Notes under the pieces: model-generated | Told to the model about the DNA's origin: nothing | Databases searched by the model: none | The model's input: only the letters and a program-made list of their open reading frames with translations | In this document: positions 40,095 through 47,010 of the stretch, one piece after another | Position numbering within the stretch: the first letter of the stretch is position 1 | Layout: every line of letters starts with the position of its first letter | Assembly: GCF_900496975.1 (NCBI RefSeq) | Contig: NZ_UFQC01000045.1 | Coordinates: 1-47,010, forward strand | Source: Achromobacter veterisilvae | GTDB lineage: Bacteria; Pseudomonadota; Gammaproteobacteria; Burkholderiales; Burkholderiaceae_B | Length of the DNA stretch: 47,010 bases | Direction of reading: 5' to 3' | Translations under genes and position numbers: made by a program

Positions 40095-40239
40095 TACCAG
40101 CCCCCCTTGCGTTATGCCGTATGTGACAGGAGTTCCAAAAGGCGAAATGATAAAGCTTTTTGGCGGCGACCAGCCCAACTTCGGGGGGCTGGCGCGAATA
40201 CGGCCCGGGCGGGCGCGCGGGCCGGCCGGGTGGGAGCCG

Positions 40240-40977
40240 TCAGGGCTGGATTCCGACGCCCCAGGCCGTCCAGTAACTGTCGCGCAGGCGCAGCCAGAAG
40301 CGCTCGCCGTCCTCTCCGGCCACCTTGCGCAGCGAACGGCGCAGGCGGTCCAGGTTGCCCTGGCGCTGCCGTTCGGACAAGGCGCCTTGCGTGCCGCGGT
40401 CGAAATCGATCAGCCAGACCTGGCCGTCGTTGCCGACCAGGGCGTTGAACGCGTTGAGGTCGGCGTGCCATACCCCCGCCCGGTGCATGCGGACGATGGC
40501 CTCGGCAGCCGCCTGCCAGATCGGCTCGGCCAGCGCCTGGGCCAGGGGCCTGACGCCGGGAATGCGCTCGACCACGATGGCCGCGCGGTAGATCGGCCCC
40601 TGCCGCCAATAGGCGGCGGCCAGCGGCGCGGGCACCGCCAGGCCCTGGGCGCGCATGGCGGCCAGCAGGCGGTATTCGCGGAAGCTGCGGGTGCGGTCCT
40701 CGCCGCTCCAGACGTAGGCGTCGCGGCTGACGCGGGCGATCATTCCGCCGCGGCGGTAGCGCCGCAGCACGCCCTGCCAGCCCTGCCCCTGGACGAACCA
40801 GGCCGCCTGGCGCCCGCCGGCGTCCACCGGCCGGGCCCGGTCGCCGTAGTGGCCGGGGTTGAACAGTTCCGGCCCCGCCTCGGGCAGCCGCGAGGCGTCG
40901 CTGAGCATGGCCCCGGCCAGCGGGCCGGGCCAGGCCTGGCGGCGCGCGCCCGAGCGGCGGTCGTCCTCAGCCTTCAC
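40240..40977 (-). CDS. 3-deoxy-D-manno-octulosonic acid kinase-like protein (KdkA/WaaP family)
   Basis: Kinase-fold protein of about 245 residues, predicted to phosphorylate Kdo in the LPS inner core at the cytoplasmic face. Visible segments are LRRYRRGGMIARVSRDAYVW (nucleotide-side Lys/Arg region), TRSFREYRLL (conserved Glu), VWHADLNAFNALV (HxDLNxxN catalytic loop) and VWLIDFDRG (DFD metal-binding). Length and motif order match KdkA. The start is uncertain: GTG at 40977 overlaps the globin gene by 11 bases and gives family length, while ATG at 40908 gives 222 residues. Its position at the end of a permease-globin-kinase unit is unusual, but the LPS theme fits the window. Confidence 0.84.
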   Translation of the reverse strand: MKAEDDRRSGARRQAWPGPLAGAMLSDASRLPEAGPELFNPGHYGDRARPVDAGGRQAAWFVQGQGWQGVLRRYRRGGMIARVSRDAYVWSGEDRTRSFREYRLLAAMRAQGLAVPAPLAAAYWRQGPIYRAAIVVERIPGVRPLAQALAEPIWQAAAEAIVRMHRAGVWHADLNAFNALVGNDGQVWLIDFDRGTQGALSERQRQGNLDRLRRSLRKVAGEDGERFWLRLRDSYWTAWGVGIQP

Positions 40978-41389
40978 GGTTGCGCATCCAGTCGGCGACG
41001 CCGTAGAAGGACTGCAGCAGCCGGTCCACCAGGGCGGGCTCGACGCCCTGGTCTTCCATGGCGCGCCCGATGCAGGTGACCCATTGGTCGCGCTCGGCCT
41101 CGCCGATCGAGAACGGCAGGTGCCTTGCGCGCAGCCGCGGATGGCCGAAGCGCTCGATATAGTGGTCCGGGCCGCCGAAGTAGCCGCACAGGAACCAGAA
41201 CAGCTTGTCGCGCGCCTCGTCGAGGCTGGGGCCATGGGCGGCGCGCAGTTCTTTCAGGTCGGGCTCCATGTCCATCAGGTCATAGAAGCGGTCGACGAGG
41301 GCGCGCACGCCGGCCTCGCCGCCGAGGAGATCGAAAATGCTGTGGGAGTTTTCCACGGGTTCGGTAATGGAGTGGACGCGGGACGTCAT
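40967..41389 (-). CDS. truncated hemoglobin, group II
   Basis: Heme-binding 2-over-2 globin of 140 residues, a family proposed to bind O2 or NO or to assist redox stress responses. The N-terminus of about 18 residues precedes IFDLLGGEAGVRALVDRFYDLM (B-helix Tyr). The proximal histidine lies in RARHLPFSIG, and the group II TrpG8 is visible in ERDQWVTCIGRAM. The ATG at 41389 shares one base with the YbbP stop (TGATG), and the stop overlaps the KdkA-like start, so all three appear coupled. A longer in-frame reading to 41551 lies inside the permease gene and is rejected. Confidence 0.92.
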   Translation of the reverse strand: MTSRVHSITEPVENSHSIFDLLGGEAGVRALVDRFYDLMDMEPDLKELRAAHGPSLDEARDKLFWFLCGYFGGPDHYIERFGHPRLRARHLPFSIGEAERDQWVTCIGRAMEDQGVEPALVDRLLQSFYGVADWMRNREG

Positions 41390-43920
41390 CAGGTTTCTCG
41401 GAGGGTGACCAAAGGCGGCGTGCGCAATACGCCGCGCAAGGCGAGCGCGCCGCCCGCCCAGGCGCCGAGCATGCCCGCGACTATGCCTGCCACCCATGGC
41501 CAGAGGCTGAGAGTAATCGTGAAATCGAACACCTGGGTTGACAAAACCCAAGCGATGGCCGTTGCCCCCGCGGCGGCCAGCAGGCCGGCCAGGCCGCCCA
41601 CGGCCCAGAGCTCGATGCGCTGGGACCGGGCCAACTGGCTGCGGGTCGCGCCCAGCGCGCGCAACACCGCGGCTTCCCGCATGCGCTCGTCGCGCGTGGC
41701 GGTCAGCGCGGCCGACAGCACCAGCACGCCCGCCGCCAGCGTGAACAGGAACAGTAGCTGGACCGCGCGGCCCACTTCGTTCAGCACGGACTGCAACTGC
41801 TGCAGGATGGCGCCCACGTCGAACACCGTCAGGTTGGGGAACTCTCGCACCAGCGCGGGCAGCACCGCCGCCTTTTCCGGCGGCAGGTAGAACGAGGTGA
41901 TCCAGCTTTGGGGCATGTCGGCCAGCGAGGCGGGGGGCAGGATGGCGAAAAAATTCACCCGCATCGTATCCCAGTCCACCCGGCGCGTGCCGGACACGGA
42001 CGCCACGACCTGCTGGCCAGCCACGTCGAAGGTCATGCTGTCGCCGAGCTTGATGCCCAGGGTCTTGGCCAGGCCGGACTCCAGCGACACCTCCGACGAG
42101 CCGGGCGCCAGCCAGCGGCCCTGTTCGATCCGGTTGGACGAGGGCAGCTCATCCCCGTAGGACAGGTTGAACTCGCGGTCCACCAGCCGCTTGGCGCGGG
42201 GTTCTTCGTAATCGTCCGGGCCGACGGGCTTGCCGTTGACCGCGATGAGCCGGCCGCGCACCATCGGCGACAGCGAGATACGGCCCAGCCCCTCGCGGGT
42301 AAGCGCGTCGGTCACGGCCTGGCGCTGGTCCGGCTGCACATTGATCAGGAAGCGGTTGGGCGCGTCGGGCGGCAGGGTCCGCTGCCAGCCCTGGATCAGG
42401 TCGGTCCGCGTCATCGTCAGCAACAGCAGCGCCATCAGGCCCACCGCCAGCGCGCACACCTGGGTGATGGTCGCGGCGCGCCGGCGCACCACGCCCGCCA
42501 GCGCGAAACGCAGCGCGGGCAGGCCGGCGGCCAGCCCGCGCACGCGCGCCAGGCCCAGGATGCACAGCCAGGCCACCAGCGCGAACACCGCGAAGGCACC
42601 CAGGAAACCGCCCGCCACGACCGCGCCCAGCTTGGCGTCGCCGGCGAACCACCAGATCAGCAGCGCGAATCCCGTTGCGCCCAGGGCGTAGCCGAAGGCG
42701 CTGCGCGCGCTCAGCGCGTCCGCGTCGCGCCGCAGCACCCGGGCGGGCGGCACGTGGCGCAACTGGGCCAGCGCGGGCAGGGCGAAGCCCAGCAACAGCA
42801 GCAGGCCGGTCAAGAGCCCTTGCAGGGCCGGAATGGCCGAGGGCGCGGGCAAGGCGGTGTCGATCAGCGACCCCAGCAGCATGACCAGCACCTGGTGCAC
42901 CGCATAGCCCAGCAGGCAGCCCGCGGCCGACGAAAACAGGCCCACCAGGGTGAATTCCAGCGTCAGCATGCGCGACACCTGCGACTGCACCGCCCCCAGG
43001 CAGCGCATGACGGCCACGCCGTCGCGATGGCGCGCCATGTAGCGGCCGGCCGCCAGCGCCACCGCCACCGCCGATATCAGCACGGCCAGCAGCGCGACCA
43101 GCGACAGAAACCGCTGTGCTCGGTCCAGGGTGCGGCGCACCTCCGGCCGGCCGGATTCCAGCGTGGCCACCTTCTGTCCCCGCTTCAGGTTCCGATTGAG
43201 CCAGGCCGAATAGCCGGCCACGGCGTCGGGCTGGCCGGCGACCAGCAGGGCATAGCCGATGCGGCTGCCCGGCGCGATCAGGCCGGTGGCGGGCAGGTCG
43301 CTGGCCCGCAGAAGCACCCGCGGCGCCACGTTGACGAACTGCATGCCGCGGTCGGGTTCGTAGGTGATCACCCGGTCGATGCGCAGGTGGGCGTCGCCCA
43401 CGTTCAGGCTGTCGCCCACCTTCAGGTTCAGCAGCGACAACAGTTGCCCGTCCACCCACACCGCGCCCTCGGGCGGGATGTCGCGCGTGGCGGCCTCGGG
43501 CGCGAACGGCGCGTCCGTCACCCGCAGGGCGCCGCGCAGCGGATAACCCGGCTCGACGGCCTTCAGCGCGGCCAGTTGCGCGCCGTCGCCCGCGCCCACC
43601 ATGGACGGGAACTGCCAGGTGCTGGACACGGCCAGGCCGCGCCCGCGGGCCTCGTCCATGAAGGCCGCCGGCACGGGCTCGTCGGCATCCAGGACCAGAT
43701 CGGCGCCCAGCATCTGCCCCGCGTCGCGCTCCAGCGCCCGGCCGACCCGGTCGGCCAGGAAGCCCACGCTGGTCACCGCGGCCACCGCCACGACCAGCGC
43801 CAGCACCAGCAGGCGCAGCTCTCCGGCGCGGGCGTCGCGCATCATCATCCTGGCGCCCAGGCGCAGGGTGGACCAGAAACCGGGGCGCCTGGCCCGTGAC
43901 ATATCAGGGAAATCCATCAT
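41389..43920 (-). CDS. YbbP-like FtsX-family ABC transporter permease
   Basis: Large inner-membrane permease of 843 residues with the YbbP architecture: one N-terminal helix (LRLLVLALVVAVAAVTSVGF), a periplasmic MacB-PCD-like domain (about 60-240), a first FtsX core of helices (about 250-400), extra helices (about 405-490), a second large periplasmic region, and a final FtsX domain (about 715-840). The transported substrate is unknown. Such permeases usually pair with a YbbA-type ATPase gene; none is adjacent or elsewhere in the window. Start ATG at 43920 or 43917 (MMDFPDMSRA); the difference is one residue. The stop overlaps the globin start. It is divergent from dctP. Confidence 0.88.
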   Translation of the reverse strand: MMDFPDMSRARRPGFWSTLRLGARMMMRDARAGELRLLVLALVVAVAAVTSVGFLADRVGRALERDAGQMLGADLVLDADEPVPAAFMDEARGRGLAVSSTWQFPSMVGAGDGAQLAALKAVEPGYPLRGALRVTDAPFAPEAATRDIPPEGAVWVDGQLLSLLNLKVGDSLNVGDAHLRIDRVITYEPDRGMQFVNVAPRVLLRASDLPATGLIAPGSRIGYALLVAGQPDAVAGYSAWLNRNLKRGQKVATLESGRPEVRRTLDRAQRFLSLVALLAVLISAVAVALAAGRYMARHRDGVAVMRCLGAVQSQVSRMLTLEFTLVGLFSSAAGCLLGYAVHQVLVMLLGSLIDTALPAPSAIPALQGLLTGLLLLLGFALPALAQLRHVPPARVLRRDADALSARSAFGYALGATGFALLIWWFAGDAKLGAVVAGGFLGAFAVFALVAWLCILGLARVRGLAAGLPALRFALAGVVRRRAATITQVCALAVGLMALLLLTMTRTDLIQGWQRTLPPDAPNRFLINVQPDQRQAVTDALTREGLGRISLSPMVRGRLIAVNGKPVGPDDYEEPRAKRLVDREFNLSYGDELPSSNRIEQGRWLAPGSSEVSLESGLAKTLGIKLGDSMTFDVAGQQVVASVSGTRRVDWDTMRVNFFAILPPASLADMPQSWITSFYLPPEKAAVLPALVREFPNLTVFDVGAILQQLQSVLNEVGRAVQLLFLFTLAAGVLVLSAALTATRDERMREAAVLRALGATRSQLARSQRIELWAVGGLAGLLAAAGATAIAWVLSTQVFDFTITLSLWPWVAGIVAGMLGAWAGGALALRGVLRTPPLVTLRET

Positions 43921-43943
43921 TCCACAATGTTAACCAACGCCCA

Positions 43944-43966
43944 ATATCGGGGCCGAATCCCGATAT
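43944..43966. promoter_or_regulatory. dyad ATATCGGG-N7-CCCGATAT in the ybbP/dctP divergent region
   Basis: ATATCGGG (43944-43951) and CCCGATAT (43959-43966) are exact reverse complements with a 7-base spacer, a 23-bp dyad of operator size. TATCAT (43964-43969) overlaps its right edge and could be a rightward -10 for dctP, so a bound protein would block it. No regulator gene lies nearby. Confidence 0.45.
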
Positions 43967-44024
43967 CATCCCGGGGCGGGGCGCAGTGCCGCCCATGAAT
44001 AAAGAACCACACCTGGAGAAGACA

Positions 44025-44999
44025 ATGCGTAAATCCTGGCTTGCCGCCACGATTCTGGCCGCCTGCGCGGCCGCAACCTCCCTGCCCTCGGCGGCGCAGA
44101 CTACCCTGAAGATGGCCTACGCCCTGTCCACGTCGTCGCACTACGGCGCCGGCGCGGACGCCATGGCCAAGTCCGTCGAAGCCTCCACCGGCGGCAAGTA
44201 CAAGGTACAGCAATTCGCCAACAGCGCGCTCGGCGGCGAACGCGAGGTGATCGAAGGCCTGCAGATCGGCACCATCGACCTGGCCATCGTTTCGACAGGG
44301 GCTACCCTGAATTTTGTTCCCGAAACCGGGGTTTTCGATATCCCCTTCCTGCTGCGCGACCTGGACCACGCCCGCAAGGTGCTGGACAGCAAGATCGGCC
44401 AGGACATGCTGGCCAAGTTCCCCAGCCGCGGCATCGTCGCCCTGGCCTGGGGCGAACAGGGCTTCCGCCACCTGACCAACAACGTGCGTCCGGTGGCGAC
44501 CCCGGCCGACGCCAAGGGCCTGAAGATCCGCACCACCGAAAACCCGATCCACATCACGGCCTTCCGCCAGATCGGCATCCTGCCCACGCCCATGGCGTGG
44601 CCGGAAGTGGCCACCGCCCTGCAGCAGGGCACCATCGACGGCCAGGAAAACCCCCTGTCGGTGATCACCTCGGCCAAGCTGTCGCAGATGCAGAAGTACC
44701 TGTCGCTGACCGGCCACGTCTACGGCCCGGCCCTGGTGCTGATGTCGGCCAACGTCTATGAAGGCCTGTCCGCCGCGGACAAGGCCAACTTCGACAAGGC
44801 AGGCAAGGAATCCGCCCAGGCCATGCGCGCCTACGTGGACAACATTGAAAAGACGGGCGCCGAGCAGTTGAAGAAGGAAGGCATGCAGGTGTCCGAGGTG
44901 GACCGCGCCGCCTTCGCCGCCGCCGTCGAACCCGCCTACCCCGAGTACTACAAGAAGTTCGACAAGAAACTGATCGACTCGATCCGCGACACCAAGTAA
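44025..44999 (+). CDS. dctP: TRAP transporter substrate-binding protein, DctP family
   Basis: Periplasmic solute receptor of a tripartite ATP-independent transporter, 324 residues. A Sec signal peptide (about 1-24, KSWLAATILAACAAATSLPS, ending SAAQ) precedes TTLKMAYALSTSSHYGAGAD. The family signature for the carboxylate-binding Arg lies in DAKGLKIRTTENPIHI (about 165-180), followed by PMAWPEVATALQQGTIDGQEN. The ligand is probably an organic acid but is not identified. GGAG 7-8 bases before the ATG at 44025 supports this start; the in-frame ATG at 43896 lies beyond the divergent promoter region. The terminator at 45037-45063 separates it from dctQM. Confidence 0.94.
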   Translation: MRKSWLAATILAACAAATSLPSAAQTTLKMAYALSTSSHYGAGADAMAKSVEASTGGKYKVQQFANSALGGEREVIEGLQIGTIDLAIVSTGATLNFVPETGVFDIPFLLRDLDHARKVLDSKIGQDMLAKFPSRGIVALAWGEQGFRHLTNNVRPVATPADAKGLKIRTTENPIHITAFRQIGILPTPMAWPEVATALQQGTIDGQENPLSVITSAKLSQMQKYLSLTGHVYGPALVLMSANVYEGLSAADKANFDKAGKESAQAMRAYVDNIEKTGAEQLKKEGMQVSEVDRAAFAAAVEPAYPEYYKKFDKKLIDSIRDTK

Positions 45000-45036
45000 A
45001 CAGGGCGCGCCCCTACCCGGGGCGCCTCTGCCCTGG

Positions 45037-45063
45037 CGGCGGGATCGAGATCCCGCCGTTTTT
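45037..45063 (+). terminator. intrinsic terminator between dctP and dctQ
   Basis: CGGCGGGAT (45037-45045), loop CGAG and ATCCCGCCG (45050-45058) form a perfect 9-bp GC-rich stem followed by TTTTT (45059-45063). It lies within the TRAP operon, so it probably reduces dctQM transcription relative to dctP rather than ending the unit. Whether dctQM also has its own promoter is unclear. Confidence 0.85.
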
Positions 45064-45103
45064 CGTCCCCCATCCTTCGCGTACACCGCCAACGGGATAC
45101 ATC

Positions 45104-45604
45104 ATGCGTTTGCTCTGCGCCTTTGACCGCGGGCTGTTCAAGCTGGTCTCCATTCTTGCCCAACTCTTGCTGGTGGCCGCCGCGGCCGCCGCCTTCTACC
45201 AGGTGATCGCCCGCTTCGTGCTGCACTCGCCCGCCGACTGGAGCGAGGTGCTGACCCGCGCCCTCCTGATCTGGACCGTGCTGCTGGGCGTGGCGCTGGC
45301 CTTCCGCCACGGCGCCATGATCAGCGTGGAACTGCTGCGCAATCTGCTGGGCGGCGCGCGCCGCCGCGCGCTCGAAGCGGTCATCGGCCTGACCTGCGCC
45401 GGCTTCCTGGGCTTCCTGGCCTGGATCGGCGGCAACATGACCTACCGCGTCCGCTTCCAGAACGTGCCCAGCCTGGACATTTCGATTTCCTGGATCTACC
45501 TGGCCATCCCCGTGGGCGCCACGCTGGCCGCCATCGCCGTGCTGGCCCGCTGGTGCGCCGGCGAGGAAGAAGACGTGCCCGTGCGCAACGACGCGCAAGG
45601 CTGA
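45104..45604 (+). CDS. dctQ: TRAP transporter small permease, DctQ family
   Basis: Small integral membrane subunit that joins the receptor to the large permease, 166 residues. Four membrane helices are visible, at about 15-35 (LVSILAQLLLVAAAAAAFYQ), 50-68 (LTRALLIWTVLLGVALAFRH), 88-108 and 125-150. The family-typical DWSEVLTRALLIW precedes helix 2. The start ATG at 45104 follows the dctP terminator by 40 bases and has a weak GGGATA ribosome-binding site. It is followed after 36 bases by dctM. Confidence 0.92.
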   Translation: MRLLCAFDRGLFKLVSILAQLLLVAAAAAAFYQVIARFVLHSPADWSEVLTRALLIWTVLLGVALAFRHGAMISVELLRNLLGGARRRALEAVIGLTCAGFLGFLAWIGGNMTYRVRFQNVPSLDISISWIYLAIPVGATLAAIAVLARWCAGEEEDVPVRNDAQG

Positions 45605-45640
45605 GCCGCCCCCTATCGAACACAAGCAGCAGATATCGCC

Positions 45641-46918
45641 ATGTCCCAATTAATGATTGTCTCGATGCTGATTTTCTTCGGGCTGTCCGTGCCGGTCGCC
45701 GTGTCGATCGGCCTGGCCAGCCTGGCGGGAGTCGGCGCCTCCGGCCTGCCCTGGCTGGTGGTCGCCCAGCAGTTGTTCGCCGCGCTGGACAAGTACCCGC
45801 TGGTCGCGATTCCCTTCTTCATCCTGGCCGGCAACCTGATGGAGGCCGGCGGCATCTCCGAACGCATGGTGGAGTTCGCCAAGAGCGTGGTGGGCGGCAT
45901 CCAGGGCGGCCTGGCCTGCACCTGCGTGCTGACCTGCATGATCTTCGCCGCCGTGGCCGGATCCAGCGTGGCGACCACCTTCGCCGTCGGCGCCATCCTG
46001 ATCCCGGCCATGATCCGGCACGGCTACCCCGCGCCCTTCGCCGCCTCGCTGCAGGCCAGCGCGGCCGAGCTGGGCGTGATCATCCCGCCGTCCATCCCGA
46101 TGATCCTGTTCGCCGTGTCCACCGACACCTCGACCGGCGAGCTGTTCATCGCCGGCGTCATGCCCGGCATCCTGATCGGCGTGGCGCTGATGTTCTACGT
46201 GTGGCTCTACGCCAAGCGCAACAACCTCGGCAAGCGCGACGGCGAAGGCCGCCTGCCGCTGTGGCCGGCCTTCAAGAACGCCTGGCTGGCGCTGCTGATG
46301 CCGGTCATCATCCTGGGCGGCATCTATGGCGGCGTCTTCACCCCGACGGAAGCCTCGGTGGTGGCGGTCATGTACGCCGTGGTGGTGGGCAAGTTCATCT
46401 ACCGCCGCCTGAGCTTCAAGCAATTGTCCGACACGCTGCACAAATCGGTGGTGTCCACCGCCGTGATCATGTTCGTGATCGCCAACGCGGGCATCTTCAG
46501 CTTCCTGCTCAACCGCGCGGGCATCCCCGACGCGCTGGGCGTCTGGCTGGCGCAGATCTTCGACACCAAGTTCAGCTTCCTCATGGGCGTGAACGCGGCG
46601 CTGTTCGTGATCGGCATGTTCATCGAGACCTCGGCGTCCATCGTGGTGCTGGCCCCCTTGCTGCTGCCGGTGGCGCTGAAGTTCGGCGTGGAGCCGGTGC
46701 ACTTCGGGATCATCATGGTGGTGAACCTGGCGCTGGGCATGATCACGCCGCCGTTCGGCGTGAACCTGTTCGCGGCCTGCGCGGTGGCGAAGCTGCCATT
46801 GGAGCGCTTGATCAAGCCCTTGGTCCCGTTCGTGGGGGTGGTGATCGTTTGCCTGATGGTGATTACGTACTGGCCGGGGCTGTCGCTGGGCTTGCGCGAC
46901 CTGGTCTACGCGAAGTGA
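45641..46918 (+). CDS. dctM: TRAP transporter large permease, DctM family
   Basis: Large permease of the TRAP transporter, 425 residues, carrying the Na+-coupled solute path. About 11-12 membrane helices are visible. Typical segments are FFGLSVPVAVSIGLASLAGV, LVAIPFFILAGNLMEAGG, AAVAGSSVATTFAVGAILIP, ELGVIIPPSIPMILFAVSTD, GGIYGGVFTPTEASVVAVMY and LALGMITPPFGVNLFAACAV. The length matches DctM. The start ATG at 45641 (MSQLMIVSMLIFFGL) begins the first helix. It is the last gene of the dctPQM unit and of the window. Confidence 0.94.
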   Translation: MSQLMIVSMLIFFGLSVPVAVSIGLASLAGVGASGLPWLVVAQQLFAALDKYPLVAIPFFILAGNLMEAGGISERMVEFAKSVVGGIQGGLACTCVLTCMIFAAVAGSSVATTFAVGAILIPAMIRHGYPAPFAASLQASAAELGVIIPPSIPMILFAVSTDTSTGELFIAGVMPGILIGVALMFYVWLYAKRNNLGKRDGEGRLPLWPAFKNAWLALLMPVIILGGIYGGVFTPTEASVVAVMYAVVVGKFIYRRLSFKQLSDTLHKSVVSTAVIMFVIANAGIFSFLLNRAGIPDALGVWLAQIFDTKFSFLMGVNAALFVIGMFIETSASIVVLAPLLLPVALKFGVEPVHFGIIMVVNLALGMITPPFGVNLFAACAVAKLPLERLIKPLVPFVGVVIVCLMVITYWPGLSLGLRDLVYAK

Positions 46919-47010
46919 TGGGGACCAAGATACAAGATACCGTCTTGGCCGTCAAGCGATCAGACGTAGTCTGGTCGGTATCGTGATCGGGTTTTAAGCA
47001 CGCCGAAGCA
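46919..47010. other. right-edge intergenic sequence after dctM
   Basis: No gene is seen in the final 92 bases, which are less GC-rich than the dctM coding sequence. Two small inverted repeats are present: CCAAGA/TCTTGG (46925-46930 and 46943-46948) and GATACCG/CGGTATC (46936-46942 and 46976-46982). Neither has a U-tract, so I do not call a terminator. Confidence 0.4.

Noticed and set aside
46919..47010. Terminator after dctM
   Set aside because: Inverted repeats of 6-7 bp exist but arms are far apart and no T-tract follows.

Overview
The window reads as chromosomal DNA of a high-GC betaproteobacterium of the Alcaligenaceae (Bordetella/Achromobacter type). This rests on the strongly GC-biased third codon positions, the protein sequences (RNase G, DnaE, MsbA, HrpA, ArgA, YggX, PhoU), a dnaE gene leading into an LPS core cluster, LpxO, and a Kdo-kinase-like gene. 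It is mostly ordinary core genome. I see no phage, insertion sequence, CRISPR array, rRNA or tRNA.

Layout. 1-372: gene-free leader. 373-2760 (+): RNase G and a DUF3053-type lipoprotein. 2807-6891 (-): a small unknown ORF, a KefB/KefC-type antiporter and MsbA. 6985-9005 (+): a family 9 glycosyltransferase, a YdcF/ElyC-type protein and a small Cys-cluster protein. 9299-18463 (-): one long overlapping unit, dnaE followed by three GT4 glycosyltransferases, one WaaE-like GT2 and two NodB-type deacetylases. 18581-19480 (+): LpxO. 19703-23635 (-): HrpA. 23799-27611 (+): ArgA, YggX and a phospholipase C that lacks its usual export signal. 27893-34243 (-): RmuC, an amidase, AidB, RpiA and PhoU. 34386-35084 (+): a YrbL-type kinase-like protein. 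35085-40094 (-): polyamine ABC transporter potFGHI running into an ArsC-like protein and a 3-methyladenine DNA glycosylase. 40240-43920 (-): a YbbP-like permease, a truncated globin and a Kdo-kinase-like protein. 44025-46918 (+): a TRAP transporter, dctPQM.

Envelope biogenesis is the common thread. Lipid A-core export (MsbA), lipid A hydroxylation (LpxO), core sugar addition and deacetylation (the dnaE-linked cluster and the GT9 gene) and Kdo phosphorylation (KdkA-like) are spread over the window. Transport (potFGHI, dctPQM, the antiporter) and DNA maintenance (DnaE, HrpA, RmuC, AidB, Mpg) make up most of the rest.

The most unusual content is non-coding. Three intergenic clusters (9051-9270, 19501-19670, 27630-27878) are packed with an 11-bp palindrome, GTGTCAGACAC or GTGTCTGACAC. 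In several places two palindromes bracket a module of 61-63 bp. All three clusters lie between convergent genes, and I found none elsewhere in the window. They look like a dispersed repeat family acting at gene ends, though their function cannot be read from the sequence. Other regulatory candidates are two strong intrinsic terminators (after msbA, and inside the dctP-dctQ gap), a Pho-box-like site before phoU, competing hairpins before yggX, and dyads in two divergent promoter regions.
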